From positions 496,001 to 560,000 of the forward strand of contig NZ_QGGZ01000002.1 of NCBI RefSeq assembly GCF_003148825.1: DNA of 64,000 bases. The letters run 5' to 3'. The notes under the pieces were generated by a model that was not told the origin of the DNA, ran no database searches, and saw only the letters and a program-made list of their open reading frames with translations. This document shows positions 8,103-15,857 of the stretch, piece by piece; position 1 is the first letter of the stretch, and every line of letters begins with the position of its first letter. The position numbers were made by a program, and so were the translations under genes. This DNA comes from Streptomyces sp. CG 926. GTDB taxonomy: Bacteria > Actinomycetota > Actinomycetes > Streptomycetales > Streptomycetaceae.

Positions 8103-8358
8103 CGGCCGCGACTTCGCGAGCTCCTCCCTGCCCCGGCACCTGGCCCGCGGCGCGATCGGGCTCGGCGCCCTGATCGGCTCCGTCGCCCTCCTGCCGGTCT
8201 ACGGCCCGCTCACGCTGGCCCTCGCCCCGGTCGGCCTGCTGGCGCTGCGCGGCTGCCCGATGTGCTGGGCGATCGGACTGGCCCAGACGCTCTCCCGGGG
8301 CCGCCTGCGACGGGAGTGCACGGACGGCCGCTGCGAACTGAAGGCGGCGCCCCGCTGA
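8089..8358 (+). CDS. Small membrane protein with CPMCW motif
   Basis: The 89-residue product has two hydrophobic segments (about 22-38 and 40-56), then RGCPMCWAIGLAQTLSRGRL and two more cysteines near the C-terminus. The layout recalls YgaP/DUF2892-type inner-membrane proteins, but I do not assign a family firmly. It starts inside the sigma gene after GGAGG, so it is co-translated. The four cysteines could bind metal or sense redox state, which would suit a partner of the sigma factor; this is inference. Confidence 0.65.
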   Translation: MQTADGRDFASSSLPRHLARGAIGLGALIGSVALLPVYGPLTLALAPVGLLALRGCPMCWAIGLAQTLSRGRLRRECTDGRCELKAAPR

Positions 8359-8372
8359 TCCCGACCGGGCGC

Positions 8373-8435
8373 CACGCACGTCGGCGCCACGCACCGTCGG
8401 CACCGCGAACCGTCGGCGCTACGAGCCGTCGCCGG
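8373..8435. repeat. Degenerate 16-bp tandem repeat, about 4 units
   Basis: Units resembling CACGCACCGTCGGCGC recur four times between convergent genes and run into the last codons of the YcxB-like gene. The period matches the 16-bp arrays at 5781 and 59633. Confidence 0.65.
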
Positions 8436-8934
8436 CCCGCTCCTGCCCGAAGGCGGCGAGGAGGTCGCTCTCGCCCGGGGCGGTGAACAACCGCTTGGGC
8501 AGCACCACGAGACACGTCCGGCGGCGGGAACGGCCCACGAACACGTGCAGCCGGGGCGTCTCGTGGTAGTAGCGCATCTCGTCCCACACGATCCGCTGCG
8601 ACTCCTCGCCCCGGAACACCTCGATGCCCGAGCCGTCCACCACGACCCGCTTCTCCTCGGCGGCCCTGCCGCTGCGGAAGCCCCGGGCCACCGCCCACCG
8701 CGGCAGCACGAACAGCCCGAAGAGGCCGTACACCACCGCGACCCCGAGGGGGACGGGGTCCAGGGTCAGGCCGTCCGAGGACAGCGTCACGCCCGCCGAA
8801 GCGAGCAGGACCGTACCGAGGGCGGCCACCACCCGGCCCCGCCGGAACAACCCCGCCGCCCTGGCGGCCTCGTCGTACTCGTCCCTGGTCACGCTGCCGG
8901 TGGCGGTGAAGGATGCTGCGTGTATCTCGCTCAC
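8419..8934 (-). CDS. YcxB-like membrane protein
   Basis: This 171-residue protein has two hydrophobic helices (about 37-53 and 60-78) followed by a soluble beta-rich domain with DGSGIEVFRGEESQRIVWDEM, HETPRLHVFVG and VVLPKRLFT. That order is characteristic of the YcxB-like domain family, whose function is unknown. The GTG start at 8934 gives the extended N-terminus MSEIHAASFTATGSVT. It is monocistronic. Confidence 0.75.
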   Translation of the reverse strand: MSEIHAASFTATGSVTRDEYDEAARAAGLFRRGRVVAALGTVLLASAGVTLSSDGLTLDPVPLGVAVVYGLFGLFVLPRWAVARGFRSGRAAEEKRVVVDGSGIEVFRGEESQRIVWDEMRYYHETPRLHVFVGRSRRRTCLVVLPKRLFTAPGESDLLAAFGQERAGDGS

Positions 8935-8983
8935 GGGAGCGGAGCCTAACGCTCCGCCCCCGTGGCCGAACAGCGCGTTCCCC

Positions 8984-10171
8984 TCACCGCCGCAGGAGGG
9001 TGACCACCGCCGCGCCGCCCAGCCCGATGTTGTGCGCCAGTCCCACCCGCGCCCCCGCGACCTGGCGCGGCCCGGCCTCGCCCCGCAACTGCCAGACCAG
9101 CTCCGCCGCCTGCGCCAGTCCGGTCGCCCCCAGCGGATGGCCCTTGGAGATCAGCCCGCCGGACGGGTTCACCACCCACCGCCCGCCGTAGGTGGTGGCG
9201 CCCGACTCCACCAACTTCCCGGCCGCGCCGTCCTCGCACATGCCCAGCGCCTCGTACGTCAGCAGCTCGTTGATCGAGAAGCAGTCGTGCAGCTCCACCA
9301 CGTCCACGTCCTCGATGCCGAGCCCCGAGGCCTCGTACGCCTGCCGGGCCGCGGCCGCCGTCATCGGCTTGCCGACGACGTCGATGCAGGAGCCGGAGGC
9401 GAAGGAGGCCTCGGTGTCCGTCGTCATCGCCTGGCCGACGATCTCCACCGCCTTGTCGTGCAGCCCGTGCCGCACCACGAACCGCTCGGACACCACCAGG
9501 GCCGCGGCCGCGCCGTCCGAGGTCGGCGAGCACTGGAGCTTCGTCAGCGGCGCGTGGATCTCCTTCGCCGCCAGGATCTCCTCGACCGAGTACACGTCCT
9601 GGAACTGCGCGTTCGGGTTGTTCGCCGAGTGCCGGTGGTTCTTCGCGCCGACGGCCGCGAGTTGCGCGGGCGTGGTCCCGTACCGCTCCATGTGCTCCCG
9701 CGCCGCGTTGCCGAAGATCTGCGCGGTGGGCGGGGACATCTCGAAGCCGTGGCCGGCGGCCATGATCCCGTAGTGCCGGGCCACCGGTGAGGTCTTGAAG
9801 TCGCCTCCGTCGGCTCCCCCGCCCAGCGCGCCGCGCTTCATCTTCTCGAAGCCGAGCGCCAGCACGCAGTCGCTGATCCCGCCCTGCACGAACTGCCGCG
9901 CCATCATCAGCGCCGTCGAACCCGTCGCGCAGTTGTTGTTGACGTTGTAGACCGGCACCCCGGACAGCCCCAGCTCGTACGCCGCCCGCTGGCCGGCGGT
10001 GGAGGCCTGGAAGCAGTAGCCCACCGGGACCTGCTCGACCAGTGCGTAGTCCACGCCCGCGTCCGCGAGCGCCGCCGTCCCGGCCTCCTTCGCCATGTCC
10101 CAGTACTGCCAGTCCCGCGACTCCGGCTTCTCGAACTTCGTCATGCCGACGCCCACGATGTACGACTTCAT
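8984..10171 (-). CDS. SCP-x / lipid-transfer type thiolase
   Basis: The 395-residue product is an SCP-x thiolase-fold enzyme. The nucleophile region is NNNCATGS near residue 86, and the C-terminal His and glycine motifs are seen in [11 protein letters not shown] and [10 protein letters not shown]. Mycobacterial relatives (the Ltp proteins) work in cholesterol side-chain removal as thiolases or aldolases. The gene follows the fused acyl-CoA dehydrogenase with 15 bases between them and shares its KstR-type promoter. Which C-C bond it cleaves is not decided by sequence; Ltp3/Ltp4-like aldolases also need a DUF35 partner, which I do not see nearby. Confidence 0.85.
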   Translation of the reverse strand: MKSYIVGVGMTKFEKPESRDWQYWDMAKEAGTAALADAGVDYALVEQVPVGYCFQASTAGQRAAYELGLSGVPVYNVNNNCATGSTALMMARQFVQGGISDCVLALGFEKMKRGALGGGADGGDFKTSPVARHYGIMAAGHGFEMSPPTAQIFGNAAREHMERYGTTPAQLAAVGAKNHRHSANNPNAQFQDVYSVEEILAAKEIHAPLTKLQCSPTSDGAAAALVVSERFVVRHGLHDKAVEIVGQAMTTDTEASFASGSCIDVVGKPMTAAAARQAYEASGLGIEDVDVVELHDCFSINELLTYEALGMCEDGAAGKLVESGATTYGGRWVVNPSGGLISKGHPLGATGLAQAAELVWQLRGEAGPRQVAGARVGLAHNIGLGGAAVVTLLRR

Positions 10172-10186
10172 GCCCCTGGTGTCCCT

Positions 10187-12319
10187 TCAGTCCCTCGGGA
10201 GGCCGAGAATCCGCTCGGCGACGACGTTGAGCTGGACCTGTGTGGTGCCCCCGGCGATGGTCAGGCAGCGGGACATGAGCATCCCGTGCACCGCCCGCTC
10301 CCCCACCCCCTCCCGCACCGCGCCCGCCGGTCCCAGCAGTTCGAGCGCGAGCTCGGCGGTCCGCTGCTGGTGCGGGGTCTGGACGAGCTTGCGTACGGAG
10401 GCACCCGCGCCCGGCTCCAGCCCCGACACCTGCTGAAGCGTGGTGCGCAGCCCGATGCAGGCCAGCGCGTGCGCCTCGGCGGCGAGGGCGCCGATCCGCG
10501 CCCGGTAGGTGCCGTCGAGGTCGGCGGCGCGCGCGAGGAGCGCCTCCAGACCGGTGTCGAAGGTCATCTGGTCGGCCATGTGGACGCGTTCGTTGCCGAG
10601 GGTGTTGCGGGCCACCTTCCAGCCGCCGTCGGCCGCGCCGACCAGCGCGTCCGCCGGGAGGTCCACGTCGTCGAAGTACACCTCGTTGAAGAGGGCCTCG
10701 CCGGTGATCTCCTTCAGCGGTCGGATGTCGATGCCGGGGGTGTTCTTCATGTCGACGACGAAGTAGCCGAGCCCCTTGTGCTTGGGTGCGGCCGGGTCGG
10801 TCCGGGCCAGCAGGATCCCGAAGTCGGCGCTGTGCGCGGAACTCGTCCACACCTTCTGGCCGTTGACCCGCCAGGAGCCGTCTTCCCGCCGCTCCGCCCG
10901 GGTCCGCAGCGAGGCAAGGTCGGAGCCCGCGCCCGGCTCCGAGAAGAGCTGGCACCAGGTGACGTCGCCGCGCAGGGTCGGCAGGAGGTAGCTCTCCCGC
11001 TGGGCCTGTGTCCCGTAGGCGAGCAGCGAGGGCACCACCCAGGTGGCGATCCCGAGGTCGGCGACCTTCACGCCGGCCGCGGCCAGCTCCTGCTGGACGA
11101 CGAGCTGTTCGACGGGGCCCGCGCCGAGCCCGTACGGGGGCGGCAGGTAGGGGGCGGCGTAGCCGGTGGGGGCCAGGATCCGGCGGGCGGTGGCCGGGTC
11201 GAGCCCGCGGGCGTCCGCGATGGCGGTCCGGGCCTTCGCGCGGTACGTCTCGGCCTCCGCCGGGAGCTCCAGGCGCAGCTCGCGCCGCGCACCGCCCGCC
11301 GCGCACCGCACGGCCCGGACCCGATGCCCGTCGCCGGGTCCGAGCAGCTGGCGGGCGACCAGTGCCCGCCGCAGGTAGATGTGGGCGTCGTGCTCCCAGG
11401 TGAAGCCGATCCCGCCGAGGAGCTGGATGCAGTCCTTGGCGCAGGTGTAGGCGGCGTCCAGGGCGGTCCCGGCGGCGAGGGCTGCCACCAGCGAGCGCAC
11501 GTCGGCGGGCTCGTCCATGGCCTGTGCGGCGTCCCAGGCCAGCGCCCGGGCCTGTTCCAGCCGGACGAGCATGTCGGCGCACAGGTGCTTGACGCCCTGG
11601 AACTGCCCGATGGGCCGGCCGAACTGCTCGCGCACCTTCGCGTACTCGGCGGCCGTGTGCAGGGCCCAGGCGGCGGTGCCGCAGGCGTCGGCGGCGAAGA
11701 GCGTGCAGGCCAGGTCGCGGACCAGGGCCGCGTCCAGGTCCAGCAGCCGGTCGGGGGCGGTGGCGACCCCGCGCGCCCGCACCTCGGCGGTGGGGCGGGT
11801 GGGGTCGGCGCTCTCGTGCGTCCGGATGTCCAGCGCGGCGGCGTCCACGGCGAACCAGCGGGTGCCGTGCGCGGCCTCGGCGGCGAGCAGCACCAGGTCG
11901 GCCTCGCCGGCGCCGAGGACGGGCGGGGCGAGTCCGTCGAGCAGGTACCCGCCGCCTTCGACGGCGACGGCGGTCAGCGTCCCGGGTCCGAGCGCGACCG
12001 CCCCGACCCGGCCTTCGAGCGGCTCGGCGCCGGCCCGGTCCAGCAGTACGGAGGCCAGCGCGCTCGGCAGGTACGCCCCGGGCAGCGCGGCCCGGGCGGC
12101 CTCCTCGACGACGACGGCCAGGTCGAGCAGGGTGCCGCCGTCCAGGTGCGGGTCGAGCAGCCCCTGCGCGGTCAGCGCGTCCCAGTAGGCGGGCCGCGAC
12201 CCGGTCTGCGGCGGGGTGTCGAGCAGCTTGCGGACCTCCTCGGGAGGCACGGCCCGCGCGACCCAGCCGCGCACCGCCTCGGCCAACTCCCGTTGCTCCT
12301 GTGTGATTCCGATGCCCAT
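10187..12319 (-). CDS. Fused two-domain acyl-CoA dehydrogenase, FadE34-like
   Basis: At 710 residues this is about twice the length of a normal acyl-CoA dehydrogenase. The N-terminal copy (residues ~1-340) contains AYLPSALASVLL and QLLGGIGFTWEHDAHIYLRRA; the C-terminal copy (~345-710) has WCQLFSEPGAGSDLASLRT and QKVWTSSAHSADFG, the flavin and substrate regions. Mycobacterial FadE34 (ChsE3) has this fused form and oxidises steroid side-chain CoA esters. I choose the ATG at 12319; the longer frame would read through the operator. It heads an operon with the SCP-x thiolase, and both palindromes at 12331 and 12345 lie just upstream. Confidence 0.85.
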   Translation of the reverse strand: MGIGITQEQRELAEAVRGWVARAVPPEEVRKLLDTPPQTGSRPAYWDALTAQGLLDPHLDGGTLLDLAVVVEEAARAALPGAYLPSALASVLLDRAGAEPLEGRVGAVALGPGTLTAVAVEGGGYLLDGLAPPVLGAGEADLVLLAAEAAHGTRWFAVDAAALDIRTHESADPTRPTAEVRARGVATAPDRLLDLDAALVRDLACTLFAADACGTAAWALHTAAEYAKVREQFGRPIGQFQGVKHLCADMLVRLEQARALAWDAAQAMDEPADVRSLVAALAAGTALDAAYTCAKDCIQLLGGIGFTWEHDAHIYLRRALVARQLLGPGDGHRVRAVRCAAGGARRELRLELPAEAETYRAKARTAIADARGLDPATARRILAPTGYAAPYLPPPYGLGAGPVEQLVVQQELAAAGVKVADLGIATWVVPSLLAYGTQAQRESYLLPTLRGDVTWCQLFSEPGAGSDLASLRTRAERREDGSWRVNGQKVWTSSAHSADFGILLARTDPAAPKHKGLGYFVVDMKNTPGIDIRPLKEITGEALFNEVYFDDVDLPADALVGAADGGWKVARNTLGNERVHMADQMTFDTGLEALLARAADLDGTYRARIGALAAEAHALACIGLRTTLQQVSGLEPGAGASVRKLVQTPHQQRTAELALELLGPAGAVREGVGERAVHGMLMSRCLTIAGGTTQVQLNVVAERILGLPRD

Positions 12320-12330
12320 GCGCGGCAGAC

Positions 12331-12344
12331 TAGAACACGTTCCA
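12331..12344. promoter_or_regulatory. KstR-type operator
   Basis: TAGAACACGTTCCA fits TNNAACNNGTTNNA at every fixed position. It lies 12 bases upstream of the acyl-CoA dehydrogenase start, so bound repressor would block initiation. Confidence 0.85.
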
Positions 12345-12363
12345 ATCTGACGGAAGGTCAGAT
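12345..12363. promoter_or_regulatory. TCTGAC-N5-GTCAGA palindrome
   Basis: ATCTGAC-GGAAG-GTCAGAT is a perfect 7-5-7 inverted repeat immediately next to the KstR-type site. It is the best copy of the second motif. Confidence 0.7.
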
Positions 12364-12450
12364 GTGAGGTGAGTCGGAGGCGGGAACCGGGGCGGGAAGG
12401 GGTGACGTCCACCGATGACAAGATCGATCGCGAGTTCGAAGGAGTCACGA

Positions 12451-13074
12451 ATGACCGGCACGGCCACCCGATACCTCTATCTCGTCCGGCACGGCGAGGC
12501 GCTGCCGGACGAGAGCGGGCTCACCGAGAACGGCCGCCGGCAGGCCGTCCTGCTCGGCCGGCGCCTGAAGGACGTGCCCCTCGCGGCCGTCCATCACGGC
12601 CCGCTGCCCCGGGCGCAGGAGACGGCGCGCCTGATCGGCGACCAGCTGACCGGCGTCCCCCTGCACCGCTCGGAAGCGGCCGGCGACTACGTCCCGTACC
12701 TACCGGCACGGGAGGAGCTCCCGCCGGAATCGGCCGACCTCTATCTCCGCTTCCTCGAAGGCGCCTCCGCCGAGGAGCGTGAGCAGGGGCCCGAGCTGGC
12801 CCGCCGGGCGATGGACCTGTTCGCCGGGCCGGTGGACGGGGACGAGGACCGGCACGAGCTGGTCGTCACGCACAACTTCCTGGTCGCCTGGCTCGTTCGG
12901 GACGCCATGTTCGCGCCGAAATGGCGCTGGCTCGGCCTCAACCATTCCAACGCCGCCCTGACGGTCATCCGGTACGCGCCCGACCGGCCCGCCTGCGTCC
13001 TGTTCTCCAACGACATGCGGCACCTACCGGCCGAGCTGCGATGGACCGGTTTCCCGCCCGAGTTGCACATCTGA
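12451..13074 (+). CDS. Histidine phosphatase family protein
   Basis: The 207-residue product has the phosphatase RHG motif in YLVRHGEALPD at residues ~12-15, the second Arg in GPLPRAQETARLI near 56, the acidic residue in the middle and a second His in VVTHNFLVAWL near 139. Substrate cannot be told from the sequence. The ATG at 12451 has GGAG six bases upstream and gives the family-standard N-terminus. It is divergent from the acyl-CoA dehydrogenase and may share that intergenic region. Confidence 0.85.
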   Translation: MTGTATRYLYLVRHGEALPDESGLTENGRRQAVLLGRRLKDVPLAAVHHGPLPRAQETARLIGDQLTGVPLHRSEAAGDYVPYLPAREELPPESADLYLRFLEGASAEEREQGPELARRAMDLFAGPVDGDEDRHELVVTHNFLVAWLVRDAMFAPKWRWLGLNHSNAALTVIRYAPDRPACVLFSNDMRHLPAELRWTGFPPELHI

Positions 13075-13139
13075 GTGCACCCCCACTCGGAAGGTCCACC
13101 GAACCCAATACACCTCAACTCGGTCTTATATACAGGCCG

Positions 13140-13168
13140 TTGAGTACCAATGGGCCATTCACTATAGT
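13140..13168 (+). promoter_or_regulatory. Consensus-like sigma-70 promoter for the I36 inhibitor gene
   Basis: TTGAGT and TATAGT are separated by exactly 17 bases, an unusually good match to housekeeping promoters in a GC-rich genome. It lies about 115 bp upstream of the inhibitor start. Confidence 0.6.
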
Positions 13169-13281
13169 CGGCACCGACACGGCCGGCCCGGGTCCGAGCG
13201 TGCCGCATCCGGGAACCGACTCCCCCTCGTCGCGCCAGATTTGGTGTCGGCAGAGAACACCACGACATAGGGGGATGAATC

Positions 13282-13659
13282 ATGCGCATGAAGCGGACCC
13301 TGGCACTCTTGGCTGCCGCAGCCGGCGTCACCATCGGAATGGCCACCCCGGCGAGCGCATACGCGTGCAACACCGGCTTTTTCTGTCTCTACTACAACTC
13401 GAACCAGGGTGGCGCCCGCTGGTTCACGGACGGCGACGTACCCAATCTCGCCGGGGAAATATTCACCACGTGGGCCAATGGTGAGGGCGAGCCGGTGAAG
13501 AACAATGCCGCCTCGACCCAGAACGCCTCTAACTACTGCTACCGGGTCTACTACAACTCGAACTATTCCGGCCCGTACGACACCGTCCAGGCGCACACGT
13601 CCCGGAACCTCGTGAACACGTACAACAACAACGCGTCCCTCAGGGACATGATCTGCTGA
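13282..13659 (+). CDS. Secreted peptidase inhibitor, family I36
   Basis: The 125-residue precursor has a Sec signal peptide ending near TPASA-YA (residue ~27). The mature part has six cysteines and two similar halves: FFCLYYNSNQGGARWF and YCYRVYYNSNYSGPYD. This gamma-crystallin-like layout is that of the Streptomyces metalloproteinase inhibitor family I36, which blocks thermolysin-type proteases outside the cell. AGGGGG lies before the ATG and a strong promoter lies upstream. Base composition is less GC-rich than the neighbours, as in the next gene. Confidence 0.85.
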   Translation: MRMKRTLALLAAAAGVTIGMATPASAYACNTGFFCLYYNSNQGGARWFTDGDVPNLAGEIFTTWANGEGEPVKNNAASTQNASNYCYRVYYNSNYSGPYDTVQAHTSRNLVNTYNNNASLRDMIC

Positions 13660-13753
13660 GCATCGGCGCCTGGTGCTGTGACCGGGAAAGGGTGTTCCGC
13701 CGCCGCGATCGCGGCCGCGGGGCACCCGTCCTTGCCACCCGTAGAGGAATCCA

Positions 13754-14620
13754 GTGAACGTGACCTCCCCTTCCTCCCGAGCGTGTGCCGGCATGGCGGT
13801 GCTCCTGCTCCCGCTCCTGTCCGCCTGCGCGGCCGACCCCGCCGCCCCCGGCGAAACCCCGGGGCCGACGGCGGCGCACCGGCTCGCCGACAGCAAGGCC
13901 CTCGAACTGCCGCTGGACGAGTACCTACTGACGACGATCGACGCCGGCGAGCTCGCCCGGGGACGCGATTCCCTCATGCGGAAGTGCCTGGCCGGACTGG
14001 GCGCCCCGTACACGCCCGAAGCGCGAGCAAACACCGATATCGAAACGAACGAGCGGCGCTACGGCCTGGCCGACGCGGAACTCGCGAAGCAACACGGCTA
14101 TCACGTGCCGGACGTGGCGAAAACGGCCGAAGACTACCCATCGTCGATCATGCCGCTCGTCACGGGCCAAGCCACCACGCACAACGGCGTACCCGTACCG
14201 GAAGGCGGCTGCGCGGGACAGGCACAACGAGAACTCCACGAAACGGATCTGCAGGAAGCCCTGGCGCTTCCGCAGAAGCTCAACATGGAGAGCTACCTGA
14301 AGTCCCAGAAGGCCCCCGCGGTGGTGAAGGCGACCGAGGCCTGGTCGACGTGCATGAAGGAATCCGGTCACACCTATCCCGATCCGCTCGCCGCGATCAA
14401 CGACAAGGAATTCAGCGCCGCGACCCCCGGACCCCACGAGAAGGAAGTGGCCCTCGCCGACGTCCTGTGCAAGCAGAAGGTGAACCTCATCGGCGTATGG
14501 TCCGACGCCGAGAGCGAATACCAGCGGTACGCGATCGAGTCCAACAAGAGCACCTTGGCGGAGCCACTGGCCGCCAAACAGCGGACCATGTCCGCCGCGA
14601 AGGCCGCGGCCGGGCCGTAG
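13754..14620 (+). CDS. Putative lipoprotein, function unknown
   Basis: A GTG start gives a short basic N-terminus, a hydrophobic stretch and the lipobox LLSACAAD (Cys ~25), so the protein is probably lipid-anchored outside the membrane. The 260-residue mature part is hydrophilic and helical, with conserved-looking cysteines in RKCLAGLG, EGGCAGQ, STCMKESG and DVLCKQK. I do not recognise a named domain. It follows the I36 inhibitor in the same direction after 94 bases and shares its lower GC content. Confidence 0.65.
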   Translation: MNVTSPSSRACAGMAVLLLPLLSACAADPAAPGETPGPTAAHRLADSKALELPLDEYLLTTIDAGELARGRDSLMRKCLAGLGAPYTPEARANTDIETNERRYGLADAELAKQHGYHVPDVAKTAEDYPSSIMPLVTGQATTHNGVPVPEGGCAGQAQRELHETDLQEALALPQKLNMESYLKSQKAPAVVKATEAWSTCMKESGHTYPDPLAAINDKEFSAATPGPHEKEVALADVLCKQKVNLIGVWSDAESEYQRYAIESNKSTLAEPLAAKQRTMSAAKAAAGP

Positions 14621-14730
14621 GAACGCGGGACCGCCGGTGCGGAAACCGCGTAGCCGCCGGGAACCCGATGCCGGTAGCGTCCGGTCCCCCGACCCGCCGG
14701 CCCGGCGGACCCGTTCCGAGAGCGACGCAC

Positions 14731-15081
14731 ATGACCGCCCCGCAGACGACGACCTTGTGGCGCCCCACCGGCCCTGAGGAGCTGGACCTGGTGCGGGAGC
14801 TGGACTGGCGCGCGTGGCCGCCCCGCCTGCCCGAGCAGCCGATCTTCTACCCGGTCCTCAACGAGGACTACGCGATCAGGATCGCCCGTGACTGGAACGT
14901 GAAGCACAGCGGCGTCGGCTTCGTCACCCGCTTCGAGGTCGACTCGGAGTTCTTGACCCGTTACCCCGTCCAGCAGGCGGGCGGCCGGACGATCCTCGAG
15001 CTCTGGGTCCCGGCGGAGGAGCTGGACGAGTTCAACGCCCACATCGTCGGCGAGATCCAGGTGGTCCACGAGTTCCGCTGA
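14731..15081 (+). CDS. Conserved hypothetical protein, 116 aa
   Basis: This small cytosolic protein contains the segments PEELDLVRELDWRAWPPRLPEQPIF and GRTILELWVPAEELDEFN, a pattern I recognise from uncharacterised Streptomyces proteins, some labelled ADP-ribosylation/crystallin J1-like without clear basis. The ATG at 14731 is chosen because similarity-type conservation begins there. No catalytic motif is evident. Confidence 0.65.
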   Translation: MTAPQTTTLWRPTGPEELDLVRELDWRAWPPRLPEQPIFYPVLNEDYAIRIARDWNVKHSGVGFVTRFEVDSEFLTRYPVQQAGGRTILELWVPAEELDEFNAHIVGEIQVVHEFR

Positions 15082-15153
15082 GGCGGACCACCGGCCCGGA
15101 TCCGGAGCGCCATAGGGTGGCCGGAACTCATCCACGAAGGGTAGGAGGCCACG

Positions 15154-15837
15154 ATGACCGGGACGACCGGGACCACGGTCGAGCAGGTCATGGCCGAGCT
15201 GGCCGGGCTGGAGGACCCGCGGATGCGCGAGGTCAACGAGCGGCACGGCGACGATCACGGCGTGAACCTCACCAAGCTGCGCGCGGTCGCCAAGCGGCTC
15301 AAGACGCAGCAGGACCTCGCACGCGACCTCTGGAAGACCGACGACAGCGCGGCCAGGCTCCTGGCCCTGCTGATCTGCCGCCCGAAGGCCTTCGAGCGGG
15401 ACGAGCTGGACGCCATGCTGCGCGCGTCCCGCACCCCCAAGGTGCACGACTGGCTCGTGAACTACGTCGTCAAGAAGAGCCCGCACGCCGAGGAGCTGCG
15501 GCTCGCCTGGTTCGCGGATCCCGATCCGGTGGTCGCGAGCGCCGGCTGGGCCCTGACCACCGAACGGGTCGCGAAGAAGCCCGACGGCCTCGACCTCCCG
15601 GGACTGCTCGATGTCATCGAGGCGCAGATGAAGGACGCCCCGGAGCGTCTGCAGTGGGCGATGAACCACTGCCTGGCCCAGATCGGCATCGAGCACCCCG
15701 AGCACCGCGCCCGCGCGATCGACATCGGCGAGCGGCTGGAAGTCCTCAAGGACTACCCGACTCCCCCGAACTGCACGTCCCCGTTCGCACCCGCCTGGAT
15801 CGGCGAGATGGTCCGACGGCAGCAGGAGAAGCAGTAG
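15154..15837 (+). CDS. AlkD-like DNA alkylation repair protein
   Basis: The 227-residue product is an all-helical HEAT-like repeat protein of the DNA-alkylation-repair family. Visible landmarks are the N-terminal KLRAVAKRLKTQQDLARDLW and the repeats around LLALLICRPKAFERDEL and DWLVNYVVKKSPHAEELRLAW. AlkD proteins excise bulky cationic alkylated bases without base flipping. AGGAGG lies before the ATG. It is convergent with the kinase gene. Confidence 0.75.
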   Translation: MTGTTGTTVEQVMAELAGLEDPRMREVNERHGDDHGVNLTKLRAVAKRLKTQQDLARDLWKTDDSAARLLALLICRPKAFERDELDAMLRASRTPKVHDWLVNYVVKKSPHAEELRLAWFADPDPVVASAGWALTTERVAKKPDGLDLPGLLDVIEAQMKDAPERLQWAMNHCLAQIGIEHPEHRARAIDIGERLEVLKDYPTPPNCTSPFAPAWIGEMVRRQQEKQ

Positions 15838-15857
15838 GACGGAGCCCTGCGGAGCCC

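Noticed and set aside
12320..12448. Upstream GTG start for the fused acyl-CoA dehydrogenase
   Set aside because: It would place both operator palindromes inside the gene, and the added residues do not resemble the family's N-terminus.
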